64,000 nt of DNA. Source: Caprimulgus europaeus. Its lineage: Eukaryota; Chordata; Aves; Caprimulgiformes; Caprimulgidae. Made by a program: the position numbers and the translations under genes. The notes beneath the pieces are model-generated. The model ran no database searches. It saw only the letters and a list, made by a program, of their open reading frames with translations, and was not told the DNA's origin. Shown here piece by piece: positions 54,101-62,723 of this stretch. Position 1 is the stretch's first letter. Each line of letters opens with the position of its first letter. The stretch is taken from the NCBI GenBank assembly GCA_907165065.1, contig OU015523.1, forward strand, positions 121,964,523 through 122,028,522, in the 5' to 3' direction.

Positions 54101-56716
54101 TGGCTCTGTGCTGCCAGCGCACGGTGCCGCCTCATGTGGAGATTCTCGTCCCCCCAGCACCCCAAGTCCTTCTCCTCAGGGCTGCTCTCCAGCCATTCTC
54201 CACCCAGCCTGGGTTTGTGCTTTTATTCTCAGTCACTTAATCTGAGCACAGTTTCTCTAGCTGTTGTCCTGTTCCTCTGCCCCTCTTTGATCCTCCTCAG
54301 CTTTGTTCTGAGAAACATAACCTTGTTCTTGCAGAGCTGGGGCAAGGTGACATCCCGACCTTTTACACGTACGAAGAAGGATTGTCCCATTTAACCACGG
54401 AGGGTCAGGCCACTCTGGAGAGGTTGGAAGGCATGTTAGCCCAGTCTGTCAGCAGTCAGTACAACATGGCTGGAGTGAGAACAGAAGACTCCATAAGGGA
54501 GTTTGAAGGTAAGAAATGCTTTTTGTTTTACTAAAGAATACACAAAAGCAGTGATTCTCTGGTCTGGCTAATCCATAAACACCAGCACTGAGCATGTCCC
54601 GTCCTGCTGATGGTTTTGTGCCGCACCTTGTGTGTCAGCAGTGGTTTTATCTCTGTTCAACAACCACAGGTTATAGAAACTTCACAGGGGGAGTGAAGCT
54701 GATTTAGGATTTAAAAAAAATAAATAAATGTGTCAGGTTACACTGGGTTTAGGAAGCAGTTTCTACTCTAAACAGGTAATAGTATTTTTCCTGAAAATAC
54801 CTTAAATCGTAGGTTAATAATTTTCTTTATAGAGTTCATTGTGAATTCAGAATCATTGAAGTACACTGGAACAGATTAAAAAAAGCCCCACAATTTGCTT
54901 TTCTGGAGGATGCTGTCTCTTAATGCTACTGATTATCCAAACATATTTAAGGAGTAAGGTTTCTTTTTGTTGGAAAAAAACACCAATCTCTCAAATTTTG
55001 CCTTTTCTGCTTGCTTTTTTCAGTGGAGCAATATATTACCTGGGAGAAGAGCAGGGAAGTAGTTTAGTAGCATTGCTTCTTTTTTTATGTGTGTGTGTGT
55101 ATATATATATTCTCTTTTTATTTCTATATATGAATCACAGTGTTTTAGTACAGCCTGGTGTCTTTGAAGGATGAAAAATGATGGAGCTGTTGTGGATTTC
55201 TAGCTAGCAGCTTGCCCAGGATACTCAGCAGAATAATAACTAATTGTTCTCATCCACATGGAGAGTTTTTTAATTTGTTTTGTCCGTTGTTTACAGGCTC
55301 TCTTTGTTCCACAACTTTGAATAATTTTTATAATGATAATAATTTAAAAAAAAAAAACTTTAGGGGATAGACTTCTGCTTTAGCAGCACCTTTCATGTGA
55401 ACATTTTGTCAGGTTTCTGAAGCAGTAAGTGTGGCACGTGGCTCAAAGCCACCTTCAGCAGTTTCATTTGCCTTCCTAATCTTATTTGCTGTGGCACTGC
55501 TTCTTGTTTTGCTACAATTATTAACAACCCCAGGGCTGCTCTGTTTCAGAATTGTTATTTTCTGACACTGTACCTTACAGCAATTGTTCCTTTTTTCAAC
55601 TTTTATGATTTCCAAGAGCGGTTTCAGGACAGGATCCGGCCTCTTTCTTTTAGAGCATGATTAGAGGTGTTAAAAGGAATTGTGCTATTTAAAAAATGAA
55701 ATAGTTTAAATCTGGTATTTAATTTTTTTAATGAGACAGGGTGAGATGAGGTTGTAGGAAGTGGTGATGTCTTTAAGGCACCAGCTGACAGAACCACAGA
55801 CTGGTTTGGTTTGGGTTGGAGGGGACCTTAAAGCTCATCCAGTCCCAACGCCCCTGCCATCACCAGGGACACCTTCCACTAGAGCAGGTTGCTCAAAGCC
55901 TCATCCAACCTGGCCGAGAACACTTCCAGGGAGGAGCAGCCACAGCTTCTCTGGGCAACCTGGGACAGTGTCTCACCACCCTCACACCAAACAATTTCTT
56001 CCTCACATCTCAGCTCCATCTCCCCTCTGCCACTTTCAAGCCATCCCCCCTTGTTCTGTCACTCCCTGCCCTTGGACAAAGTCCCTCCCCAGCCTTCCTG
56101 GAGCCCCTTCAGGTACTGGGAGGCCACTAGAAGGTCTCCCCGGAGCCTTCTCTTCTCCAGGCTGAACAGCCCCAACTCTCTCAGCCTGTCCTCACAGCAG
56201 AGCTGCTCCAGCCCTGGCCTCATCCTCGTGGCCTCCTCTGGGCTGGCTCCAGTAGCTCCATGTCCTTGTGCTGTTGGTGGCCCCAGCACTGGAGGCAGCA
56301 CTGCAGGTGGGGTCTCAGGAGAGCGGAGCAGAGGGGCAGAATCCCCTCCCTGGCCCTGCTGCCCACGCTGCTCTGGGTGCAGCCCAGGACACGGTTATTG
56401 GCTCTGTGCTGCCAGCGCACGGTGCTGCCTCATGTGGAGCTTCTGGTCCCCCAGCACCCCAAGTCCTTCTCCTCAGGGCTGCTTTTGGTCCAACAGAGCT
56501 GGAACAAAACCACGAACTTGTGAGCACATCAGTGTTTCCTTAGGCCAGTGTCAGAAGTTCAGCAAAGGAGTTTTCTGTCAGCAGAGGGCACTCGCTCTTG
56601 CTGTCTTTCCCGTGGTAACCTCATCTGCGTTGGCTGTTGTGTTTCCAGATGGGATGGAGGTGGACGTAGCACCAGTAGTTGCGGGGCAGTTTGAAGATGC
56701 AGAAGTCGATCACTGA
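44998..56716 (+). CDS. CLNS1A: CLNS1A, pICln (methylosome subunit pICln), complete, six coding exons
   Basis: pICln binds Sm proteins in the cytoplasm, presents them to PRMT5-WDR77 for arginine methylation and holds them in the 6S complex before SMN-dependent snRNP assembly; it was first described as a swelling-dependent chloride-current factor. Coding exons: 44998-45116, 48271-48407, 51642(or 51645)-51758, 53038-53148, 54335-54508, 56649-56716, with consistent phases giving 240-241 residues (human 237). Order: [12 protein letters not shown]-like beta fold (exons 1-3, including [42 protein letters not shown]), a first acidic loop ([14 protein letters not shown]), [27 protein letters not shown], a second acidic region ([19 protein letters not shown]), the helical [13 protein letters not shown] segment, and the conserved C-terminus [10 protein letters not shown]. 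No breaks. Confidence 0.97.
45384..45507 (+). mobile_element. CR1 LINE 3' end, short
   Basis: GACACAGTGAGGGACATGGG, GGGTTCATGGTTGGACTCGA, tail AATTCTGGGATTCTGT. It abuts a CR1 in the opposite orientation, tail to tail. Confidence 0.9.
45508..46230 (-). mobile_element. CR1 LINE 3' end, about 720 bp
   Basis: Inverted CR1 with minus-strand ORF2 remnants ([40 protein letters not shown]). Same subfamily as 53500-54215 and 55789-56485. Confidence 0.94.
46843..47290 (-). pseudogene. Unassigned antisense coding-like segment
   Basis: One minus-strand frame is open from about 47290 to 46843 except for a single stop, giving blocks such as [20 protein letters not shown] and [26 protein letters not shown] (a helical-looking sequence). 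It is not CR1 or LTR by its motifs, and I do not recognise the protein. It may be a decayed retrocopy, an old mobile-element ORF, or chance. Confidence 0.3.
47539..47884 (-). mobile_element. CR1 LINE 3' end
   Basis: Starts CATTGAATTCTTAAGGTTGG and includes CCACCACTGCCCTGGCCAAC. Subfamily of 25958 and 52353, but truncated after the first ORF2 block. Confidence 0.92.
48271..48407 (+). CDS. CLNS1A: CLNS1A coding exon 2
   Basis: Encodes [20 protein letters not shown] through [11 protein letters not shown], the core of the PH-like domain. The human segment SDCLGEH is AAYPWEH here. Acceptor AACTTGTCAG, donor GTACAC, phase 2 in and phase 1 out. Confidence 0.96.
48408..51641 (+). other. CLNS1A: CLNS1A intron 2, containing a solo LTR
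   Basis: 3.2 kb. AT-rich unique DNA up to about 49480; a moderately coding-like antisense stretch 49497-50121 that I cannot assign; a solo LTR at 50122-51106; then AT-rich DNA to the acceptor. Confidence 0.65.
50122..51106 (-). mobile_element. Solo LTR with perfect target-site duplication
   Basis: On the minus strand it starts TGTGTTGGGTTTGTGTG and ends GGTGAAACCACACCA. The 5-bp GAACG flanks both sides (50117-50121 and 51107-51111). Same family as 42656-43706, opposite orientation. 5-bp duplications fit an ERVL- or ERV1-like integrase (inference). Confidence 0.92.
51642..51758 (+). CDS. CLNS1A: CLNS1A coding exon 3
   Basis: Encodes [26 protein letters not shown] then [13 protein letters not shown]. 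The 5' border is a tandem AAGAAG acceptor: starting at 51642 adds one Glu, while starting at 51645 reproduces the human Glu count (FEEESKEP). Donor GTAAGT. Confidence 0.93.
51759..53037 (+). other. CLNS1A: CLNS1A intron 3
   Basis: 1.3 kb, with a CR1 at 52353-52866; otherwise nothing recognised. Acceptor TTTGTGTTCCTGCAG. Confidence 0.65.
52353..52866 (-). mobile_element. CR1 LINE 3' end with ORF2 remnant
   Basis: Inverted tail AGAATCACAGAATCGTAGTG; minus-strand remnant [20 protein letters not shown]. Closely related to the CR1 at 31392-32045 (shared CTCAACACCCCCAGTTCCCT). Confidence 0.94.
53038..53148 (+). CDS. CLNS1A: CLNS1A coding exon 4
   Basis: Encodes [20 protein letters not shown] then [16 protein letters not shown], the second acidic segment. 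The donor CACG|GTTCGT is weak; phases 1 in and 1 out. Confidence 0.95.
53149..54334 (+). other. CLNS1A: CLNS1A intron 4
   Basis: 1.2 kb, about 60 percent CR1 (53500-54215). Acceptor CCTTGTTCTTGCAG. Confidence 0.7.
53500..54215 (-). mobile_element. CR1 LINE 3' end, about 715 bp
   Basis: Inverted tail ATCACAGTCACAGACTGG. Near-identical to 55789-56485 and 45508-46230, with a small deletion in the [10 protein letters not shown] region. A 340-codon + strand open frame across it is an antisense artefact. Confidence 0.95.
54335..54508 (+). CDS. CLNS1A: CLNS1A coding exon 5
   Basis: Encodes [40 protein letters not shown] and [16 protein letters not shown], a conserved helical region C-terminal to the PH-like fold. 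Human EQGQGD is ELGQGD here. Phase 1 at both ends, so skipping would keep the frame. Confidence 0.96.
54509..56648 (+). other. CLNS1A: CLNS1A intron 5
   Basis: 2.1 kb; a (TG)n(TA)n microsatellite at 55089-55112 and a CR1 at 55789-56485; the remainder is AT-rich unique DNA. Confidence 0.65.
55789..56485 (-). mobile_element. CR1 LINE 3' end, about 700 bp
   Basis: Inverted tail CAGAACCACAGACTGGTTTG. Direct repeat of the CR1 in intron 4; the two flank exon 5. Confidence 0.95.
56649..56716 (+). CDS. CLNS1A: CLNS1A last coding exon (exon 6, CDS part)
   Basis: Encodes [22 protein letters not shown] and stop TGA (56714-56716). The conserved C-terminus is intact. A strong GCT|GTAAGT donor follows 17 nt after the stop, pointing to a 3' UTR intron. 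Confidence 0.95.
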
Positions 56717-56733
56717 GGAGGATGTATGCTGCT

Positions 56734-59259
56734 GTAAGTTCTTCTGTCTTCCAACACCAATGCTTTTCAGTCCTGCAGAGCCTTCTGTCTCTGTAATTTG
56801 GGTAATGCAAATGATGCCAGATCTCCTGAAGGAAGTATCTTGTGATGTCAGGGTGATGGTGATTTAGAGGAGGAAAAGGTAGCTGTATTTATCACAAGTA
56901 TGGAAAGATGTTCAATGATCTGTCCAAAATTGCTTGTTGGAATAAACCATGATGCTGCCTGGGTAACCTGCATGGATGTGCCAGTCTAGAAAAGAGATCA
57001 GCCGTTTGGTTAATTAAGAATGTTCCAATCTCCAAGGCTCTTAGATGCTGACAGATGAACGCTGGAGCCCTTACTGGGAAGTTCCTTAGTATCCATTATT
57101 TCGCCCTTAGTGTGCAAGATTTCCCAGGCCTTTCCAGGGGGGCAGAACACTTCACAGCGCCGCCAAGTCCATCTCCTCCTTCCCTGTAAGCGGAGCAGGA
57201 ACGGTTCTCGGTAAAGTCACCAAACAATCTGGATGAGATTGTTGTCAGAAGTGCACGACCTGGAGACAACACCTTGCTGAGGTGGTTGTGCCAGCGTGCC
57301 CTCTTGTCTACCATCACCTGGACTGCTTTTCTCCTGTCAGTGGCATTAGAAGATGTGCCAATGTTTCCTTGCTGGCACTGGGATGGGAGAGGAAGGAGAA
57401 GCTTGTGGTGGGACCATGTTTGTGGTGATGCACAAGCACAGAGGGGTTTTGTATGTGCCAGCTCTCGCCTTAAAGTGAGCACAGAACTATCCCACTTGAA
57501 ATGCCAGAGAAAAGAGTTGTGGGGAAGACAGCCAAAAGCTTGTGGGAGGAAAAAAAAGGGGATGAAAGAAAAAAAGGGGAGGAAAGAGCCACAAATAGGA
57601 AGAAACACTCTGAGAAAAAACAAACAAACAAAAAACAACAATGGATTTGGGTCAGAAGTAGTTGTTTAGGGATTACAGTGTCACTGAGAAAGAGGCTGCA
57701 GTCCCCCAGGAGGCTGCTGTGAAGGGGTGATGTGCATCTGCTCTCCTCCTCTCTTGCTTATTTTTGTTGTTGTTGCTGTTAATACTCTTGCAGTTCTGAA
57801 AGTCCCCGAGTAGCCCGGGTTCACCTGCTGATCTCAGCCACTGCCACTGCTCCTGAATGAGTATTTCTGGTTTGGTCTAAGAGCTCAAACTTTTTTTCAG
57901 TTGCACTTTCTGCCCTGGGAAAGAGTTTGCAGTACAGAGAGGAGTTCTTCCAAAAAAAAAAAAGTCAAGATATTGGAGGGTTATTTTATTTGATAAAGGA
58001 CACCTTTTAAAAGTAGGGAAAACCTCAGCTGTAGATGAAGTGCCTCTTAGTGAATGGAAAGCTTCGCCCTGGTGACTCTGTCTGCAAGATGATTTCAGTC
58101 CATGGTTTATTAAAAAAAAAATTAATTAAAAACATAAAATTGTGCTGTTGAAAATTCAGATTTGAATGTTTATTGTCCTGGGTTAAAGTTGAGCAGGATT
58201 AAGGAGAGTTAGTGGCTGGTAGCAGATCTCTGAGGAGCCTGAACGTGCTGGTGGAAGTGCTGTTGACTCAATCTTGTCTCAAAGTGCAAATTACACCCTG
58301 TATGGAGTTGTTTTGGTCACTGGAATTCTTCTGGCTGCTGCCTCTGTGCATCCCTGAGATCAGTGCTGTGAGAGGTGACTGGACAGGGAATCCTTCTGCT
58401 TGTGCTGCTCAGAGCTGAGGAGCTGATCCCTCTGAGGACAGATCGAGTGATCCGCACGTGCAGCCTCAAGCGTTGCAATGACGTGGCTGCCATTCGGGAG
58501 CTGTGGGTGTGATGGGCCTTGTTAAAGTCACCACCAGCCTGAACAACTGAAGGTGCCAAGTGACAAGAGCAGCTCTTGGAGGTCTGTGTTCTTGTCACTT
58601 GGCACCTTCAGTTGTTTATTGCTGCCGTATATCCTACGTTTTGGAACCTCAATTATATCACCATCAGGCTGGTGATGACTAACGAATTTGAGAACGAGGA
58701 TGGCTTGGAAATAAGGGCAGAGAGGGAGCACCCCATGATCTTCTCGGTGCTCTGAGGAGCAGCTTGGCCCATTTAACCTTCTGAACTGCAACAAGAACAT
58801 CTTGTTGGTGATGGTTCAGAGAGCAACGCGCTGCGCGGCCTCTAAAGCGATGTCCTTGTGGGATGCTCGTGTTGCACGTCCCTGCTCGTTACCCTAATGA
58901 GATGTGACAGTTGCCTGCTGAAGCTCCTGGAAGACTTGCTGACAGCTGCTGTGGGACATTTCCCCTGCTGGTGTAACAAGCAGCGTTGTGTCTGTCCCAT
59001 GGTGATGTCGCAGTCATTGCTTTGCAGCAACTGGTGTGTTCGTGTGTGTGCACGGCGATGCCGCGGCGTCTTCCAGGGCACAGCTGTCCTCAGCTGACCA
59101 GAGTTTAGAGCTGCTCTCAAATGCTCAGCTTTTCTGAAAATCAGAGGGTTTGCAGTGCTGTCTTCTGTGACTGCAAACAACAGAGAGCTACTGTGTAAAG
59201 ATTAATAAGCTTTGATTTTAATACCAATGATATAAACTTGGTGTCTTGTGTCTTTTCAG
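56734..59259 (+). other. CLNS1A: CLNS1A intron 6, inside the 3' UTR
   Basis: 2.5 kb between donor GTAAGT (56734) and acceptor TGTCTTTTCAG (ends 59259). It contains AATAAA at 56941-56946, GC-rich stretches with several short open frames (57100-57500, 58200-59100) that I cannot assign, and a strong hairpin at 58540-58618. No CR1 or LTR. Human CLNS1A also has seven exons, which supports this intron. Confidence 0.65.
58540..58618 (+). repeat. Near-perfect inverted repeat (79-nt hairpin)
   Basis: Arms 58540-58571 and 58587-58618 pair over 32 positions, 30 Watson-Crick and 2 G-U on the + strand, with no bulge; the loop is 15 nt (58572-58586). The 26-bp core 58543-58568/58590-58615 is perfect. Confidence 0.95.
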
Positions 59260-59880
59260 ATTCCTCTTGTGGCACTTCCAGAATAAGCTGTAAAACTGAA
59301 GGCGTTGCAGTGACTATCGGGAGTTAACCTTTCTTTTAATGACCTAAGCTTGGACATCTAGGTCTACAAATGCTTTTAGAGATGTTTAAAACAGGGTTTG
59401 ACATTTGTGACCACTATGGGGTTATTTAAAAAAACAAAACAAACAAAAAAACCAACCACAAAACAAACAATAAAACCTCTTGCATCTAACACTTGAACTG
59501 GGCTAATTTCAAAGAAGCCTTTGTAGGAATTCTAGGATTTCAGAGATAAAACTGTAAGTAGAACAGAGTTTTAGATTGTCCTAGAATTTTCCATATTTTT
59601 GTACCTGTTCATTGCGTTGAATGGAAATAGAAACATTACAAAGCTCGACTAAAAGGAAATAGGGTTGGCCAAGGATTAAAAGCGAAGCTAAATTTAATGC
59701 CCCTCAAGTAACTGCTTCATCAGTTCAGTGCTGTCCCTTTCATTTCTCTGAGAGCAAAGTCTGGGCGGTGGAAGAGATGGAACACAGTCCATAAAGTCCT
59801 GAAGCAGAGCGCTGTTTTGTGTCTTTGTATTAAATGTTAACAACATTGTTAAATAAACTAAGATTTTTGTATCTCACAAC
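59260..59880 (+). other. CLNS1A: CLNS1A terminal exon, 3' UTR only
   Basis: Begins ATTCCTCTTGTGGCACTTCC after a good acceptor and ends after AATAAA (59852-59857). A-rich interior (59430-59475). Inferred from splice signals and the human seven-exon structure. Confidence 0.65.
59852..59857 (+). terminator. CLNS1A: Poly(A) signal of CLNS1A
   Basis: AATAAA in TTGTTAAATAAACTAAG, followed by a T/G-rich stretch (TTTTTGTATCTC...CTGTGTTGCAG). Best candidate for the transcript end. Confidence 0.7.
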
Positions 59881-60551
59881 CAACTCTGTGTTGCAGTTCT
59901 CAGTCCTTCAGTTCGGCCAGCGACTCTGAGCTGATGTCCCTTGAGTTTCCATGACAAAAAAAAAAGGTCCAGTAAAGCCATTTTTATCGTTTCCCTTGAT
60001 GTGAGAATAAAAGGGCAGAACAAATCCCTGATTTAGGAACCAAACTGTAGACTGCCAAGAGCACACAGTCCTGCTGGACATTTACTGCTCCATCTCTGTG
60101 TACTGATGGTTTTACCATGGGGCAATGGCAGCAAATTGTGGTCATCGCTGTCCCCCAATACTGAAATGAAAATTCTGGTACTACACATTTTCCACTTTCA
60201 TTTGATTCCAAATTGACTTGTGATTTTTTTTTTCAATATAATTATGTTGCTACATGAAGAGTTTTCTTCACCAGCCCCACGCTCCTGGAACAGCATCGAG
60301 TGAGTGCTCCTGCCCCGCTTAGCACACAGGGATATGGTTTGGTTCCAAGGTAGGTGAAAATTATCACTACTCTTTGCTGAATGTTCATTAGGAATGTCAG
60401 TCAAATTAGTGCTGATTGAATAGTCCTGTGAGCTATTGAGGTTGCTGAATAAATGAAGTATTGAGCAGGTTATGCAACAAGATACTCTACAGGAATGCCT
60501 TTCCCAGCCCCTTTGCATCCATGTGTGTGTATGTATTTACAGGGACTTTTT

Positions 60552-60836
60552 ACAAAGGAAGGGGGTGCCAGAACAAGGGGTGATGGCTTGAAAGTGGCAG
60601 AGGGGAAATGGAGCTGAGATGTGAGGAAGAAATTGTTTGGTGTGAGGGTGGTGAGACAGTGTCCCAGGTTGGGCAGAGAAGCTGTGGCTGCTCCTCCCTG
60701 GAAGTGTTCTCGGCCAGGCTGGCTGAGGCTTTGAGCAACCTGGTCTAGTGGAAGGTGTCCCTGCTGCTGACAGGGGGGTTGGAACTGGATGAGCTTTAAG
60801 GTCCCTTCCAACCCAAACCAATCTGGGATTCTGTCA
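60552..60836 (+). mobile_element. CR1 LINE 3' end
   Basis: GATGGCTTGAAAGTGGCAGA, TGTGAGGGTGGTGAGACAGT, tail CCAATCTGGGATTCTGTC. Sense counterpart of the 53500/55789 subfamily. Confidence 0.93.
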
Positions 60837-61071
60837 ATACCTGCGTGTTTTTGTTAGGGATACAGGTCACAAGAGGGTACAGACCGATGCTTTCGTCTTT
60901 GCACTGGGATTTCAAGATTCTTCACATGGTGAGATCTTGGGACAGCTAAGGAGTACTGAGACCCTACACAGAATCACACAAAATGGCCCAAAACATTCAA
61001 AGGCTGTTTTAACCAGGATTTAGTGTGGTAGGAGCTTTCTTTCCTTAACTACAGTGTTGGTATTTGTTCAG

Positions 61072-61360
61072 TGTTCAACCAAGGAGCAAGGGACAGGACA
61101 AGAGGAAATGGCCTCAAGTTGTGCCCAGGGCAGTTGAGATGGGATGTGAGGAAGAATTTCTTTGCTGAAAGGGTTCTCAGGCATTGGAAGGGGTTGCCCA
61201 GGGCAGTGGTGGAGTCCCCATCCCTGGAGGGATTGAAGAGTCGTGTAGACACAGTGCTGAGGGACATGGGTCAGTCGGGGACTTGTCAGTGTTGGGTTCA
61301 TGGTTGGACTCGATGAGCTTAAAGGGCTTTTCCAATCCAGGCAGCTCTGGGATTCTGTAT
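61072..61360 (+). mobile_element. CR1 LINE 3' end
   Basis: GGAAATGGCCTCAAGTTGTG, CATTGGAAGGGGTTGCCCAG, tail CAGCTCTGGGATTCTGT. Same subfamily as 26597-26878. Confidence 0.93.
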
Positions 61361-62164
61361 TGTATCTCCAGGAACAGACACTTTATGATGGTTCCAGTCA
61401 AATCAATAGAGCAAGATTAATTATAGCCAGGTGGAAACACACCTGGATGAGCCCTGAAGGCAGCCTTGAGAAGTGTACTGCGTGGATTGGCTTGGCAAGT
61501 TTTATTTTCAATAAGGCTTTCTATTTTTTTATGTAAGCTATGTGTAAGTGTTCTGGGAACACCTATACTTCATAAGCATTCCTTACTTTGAATGTAAAAT
61601 ATGGATTTTTGTCTGTATTACCAAAACCAGTTAAATTCTTCAGTTCCTTAGTTTTAGTTTTCATTCTTTCTGCCCTTTTTTTGTTTTGTTTTTATTTTGC
61701 CTTAATTTAGTCAATTTCAGGCTTATCTATTCCTTAGTGATTTTTATTTAATATTCTAGTGGCTATAAATAGAGTAACTACTTGTTAACCACCTAGATTT
61801 TCACTATTTAAAAAAAAAAACAACCTGTATGTTATGCCAAAATAAAGAGTGTAGATATGCAGAAGGTTGATCTCTTTGCTTTATGGACTTTGCTGTCAAA
61901 AATGACGTGGCCATAGAGCCTCTAATCAAACAAATCTTGTCTGCCTGTGGGTTTGTATCTCTGCTTTCTCTTTTCCCTGCCTGTCTATTTTAGGTTCTTT
62001 GAGGTTTATTTTTGAGACCTTTACCCTGTGGGCCTTAAGGGCTCAAAGGAGACATGCAAATCAGTTCATTAGGTAAGGCTCATTTCCTTAAGAAATGAGG
62101 ATAAAAACTGAGTGAAAGCAAAGCCCCAGGGAGAAAGGAAAAAAAAAAATCTATAACACATGGA

Positions 62165-62723
62165 TGTCCTGGTTTTGCTAGGAGAGAGTTAATTTTCTTC
62201 TTAGTAGCTGTGTTTTGGTTTCAGTGTGGGATTTGCTGTAAGAAGAATGTTGATGAGGTACAAGGACATGGTGTTTGGGTAGTCTGCAGGTGTAAAGGAC
62301 TGGGAGGGGGAAGTGTAGTCATTAGCAAAACCCAGAATTGGCATTTATATGTGCCAATGAGATATTCCAGATCATATCACATCGTGTTCAGTGTATTAAC
62401 CAGGGCTGACTGAAAAAAGGGGAGGGGGATTCTCTCAGGAATTGCTCAGGCTCACTTTTCCAGGATTGCAGTTTTGGGGTCAGGGTTCCTTTTTACTCCT
62501 CCAGGATCGTTATCAGCGAGTGGTGAGCAATTGTACTCTGCATCACTCATTTATATCTATACATATGTAATTATGACTATTTTAATTTTATTTTAGTCCA
62601 GTTATTAAGTTGTTCTTATCTCAACCTACAAGTCTCTTTACCTTTACCCCTCCAATTCTCTCCAATTCCCTGGGGGCGAGCAGCTGTGTGGTGTTTGTCT
62701 GCCAGCCAAGTTAAACTACCACA
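62165..62723 (+). mobile_element. Solo LTR, intergenic
   Basis: Starts TGTCCTGGTTTTGCTAGGA and ends GTTAAACTACCACA. Flanks ATGGA (62160-62164) and ATGGG (62724-62728) are a near-perfect 5-bp target duplication. Same family as the RSF1-intron LTR at 24603-25294, in opposite orientation. Confidence 0.9.

Noticed and set aside
53372-54394. 340-codon + strand open frame
   Set aside because: Mostly the antisense of the CR1 at 53500-54215 running into CLNS1A exon 5 in the wrong frame; similar artefacts occur over other inverted CR1s (16469, 31478, 52408, 55889).
57096-57641. 181-codon minus-strand open frame in CLNS1A intron 6
   Set aside because: Half of it is antisense of an A/G-rich low-complexity stretch (57540-57630); the rest has no recognised homology, so it was not called a gene.
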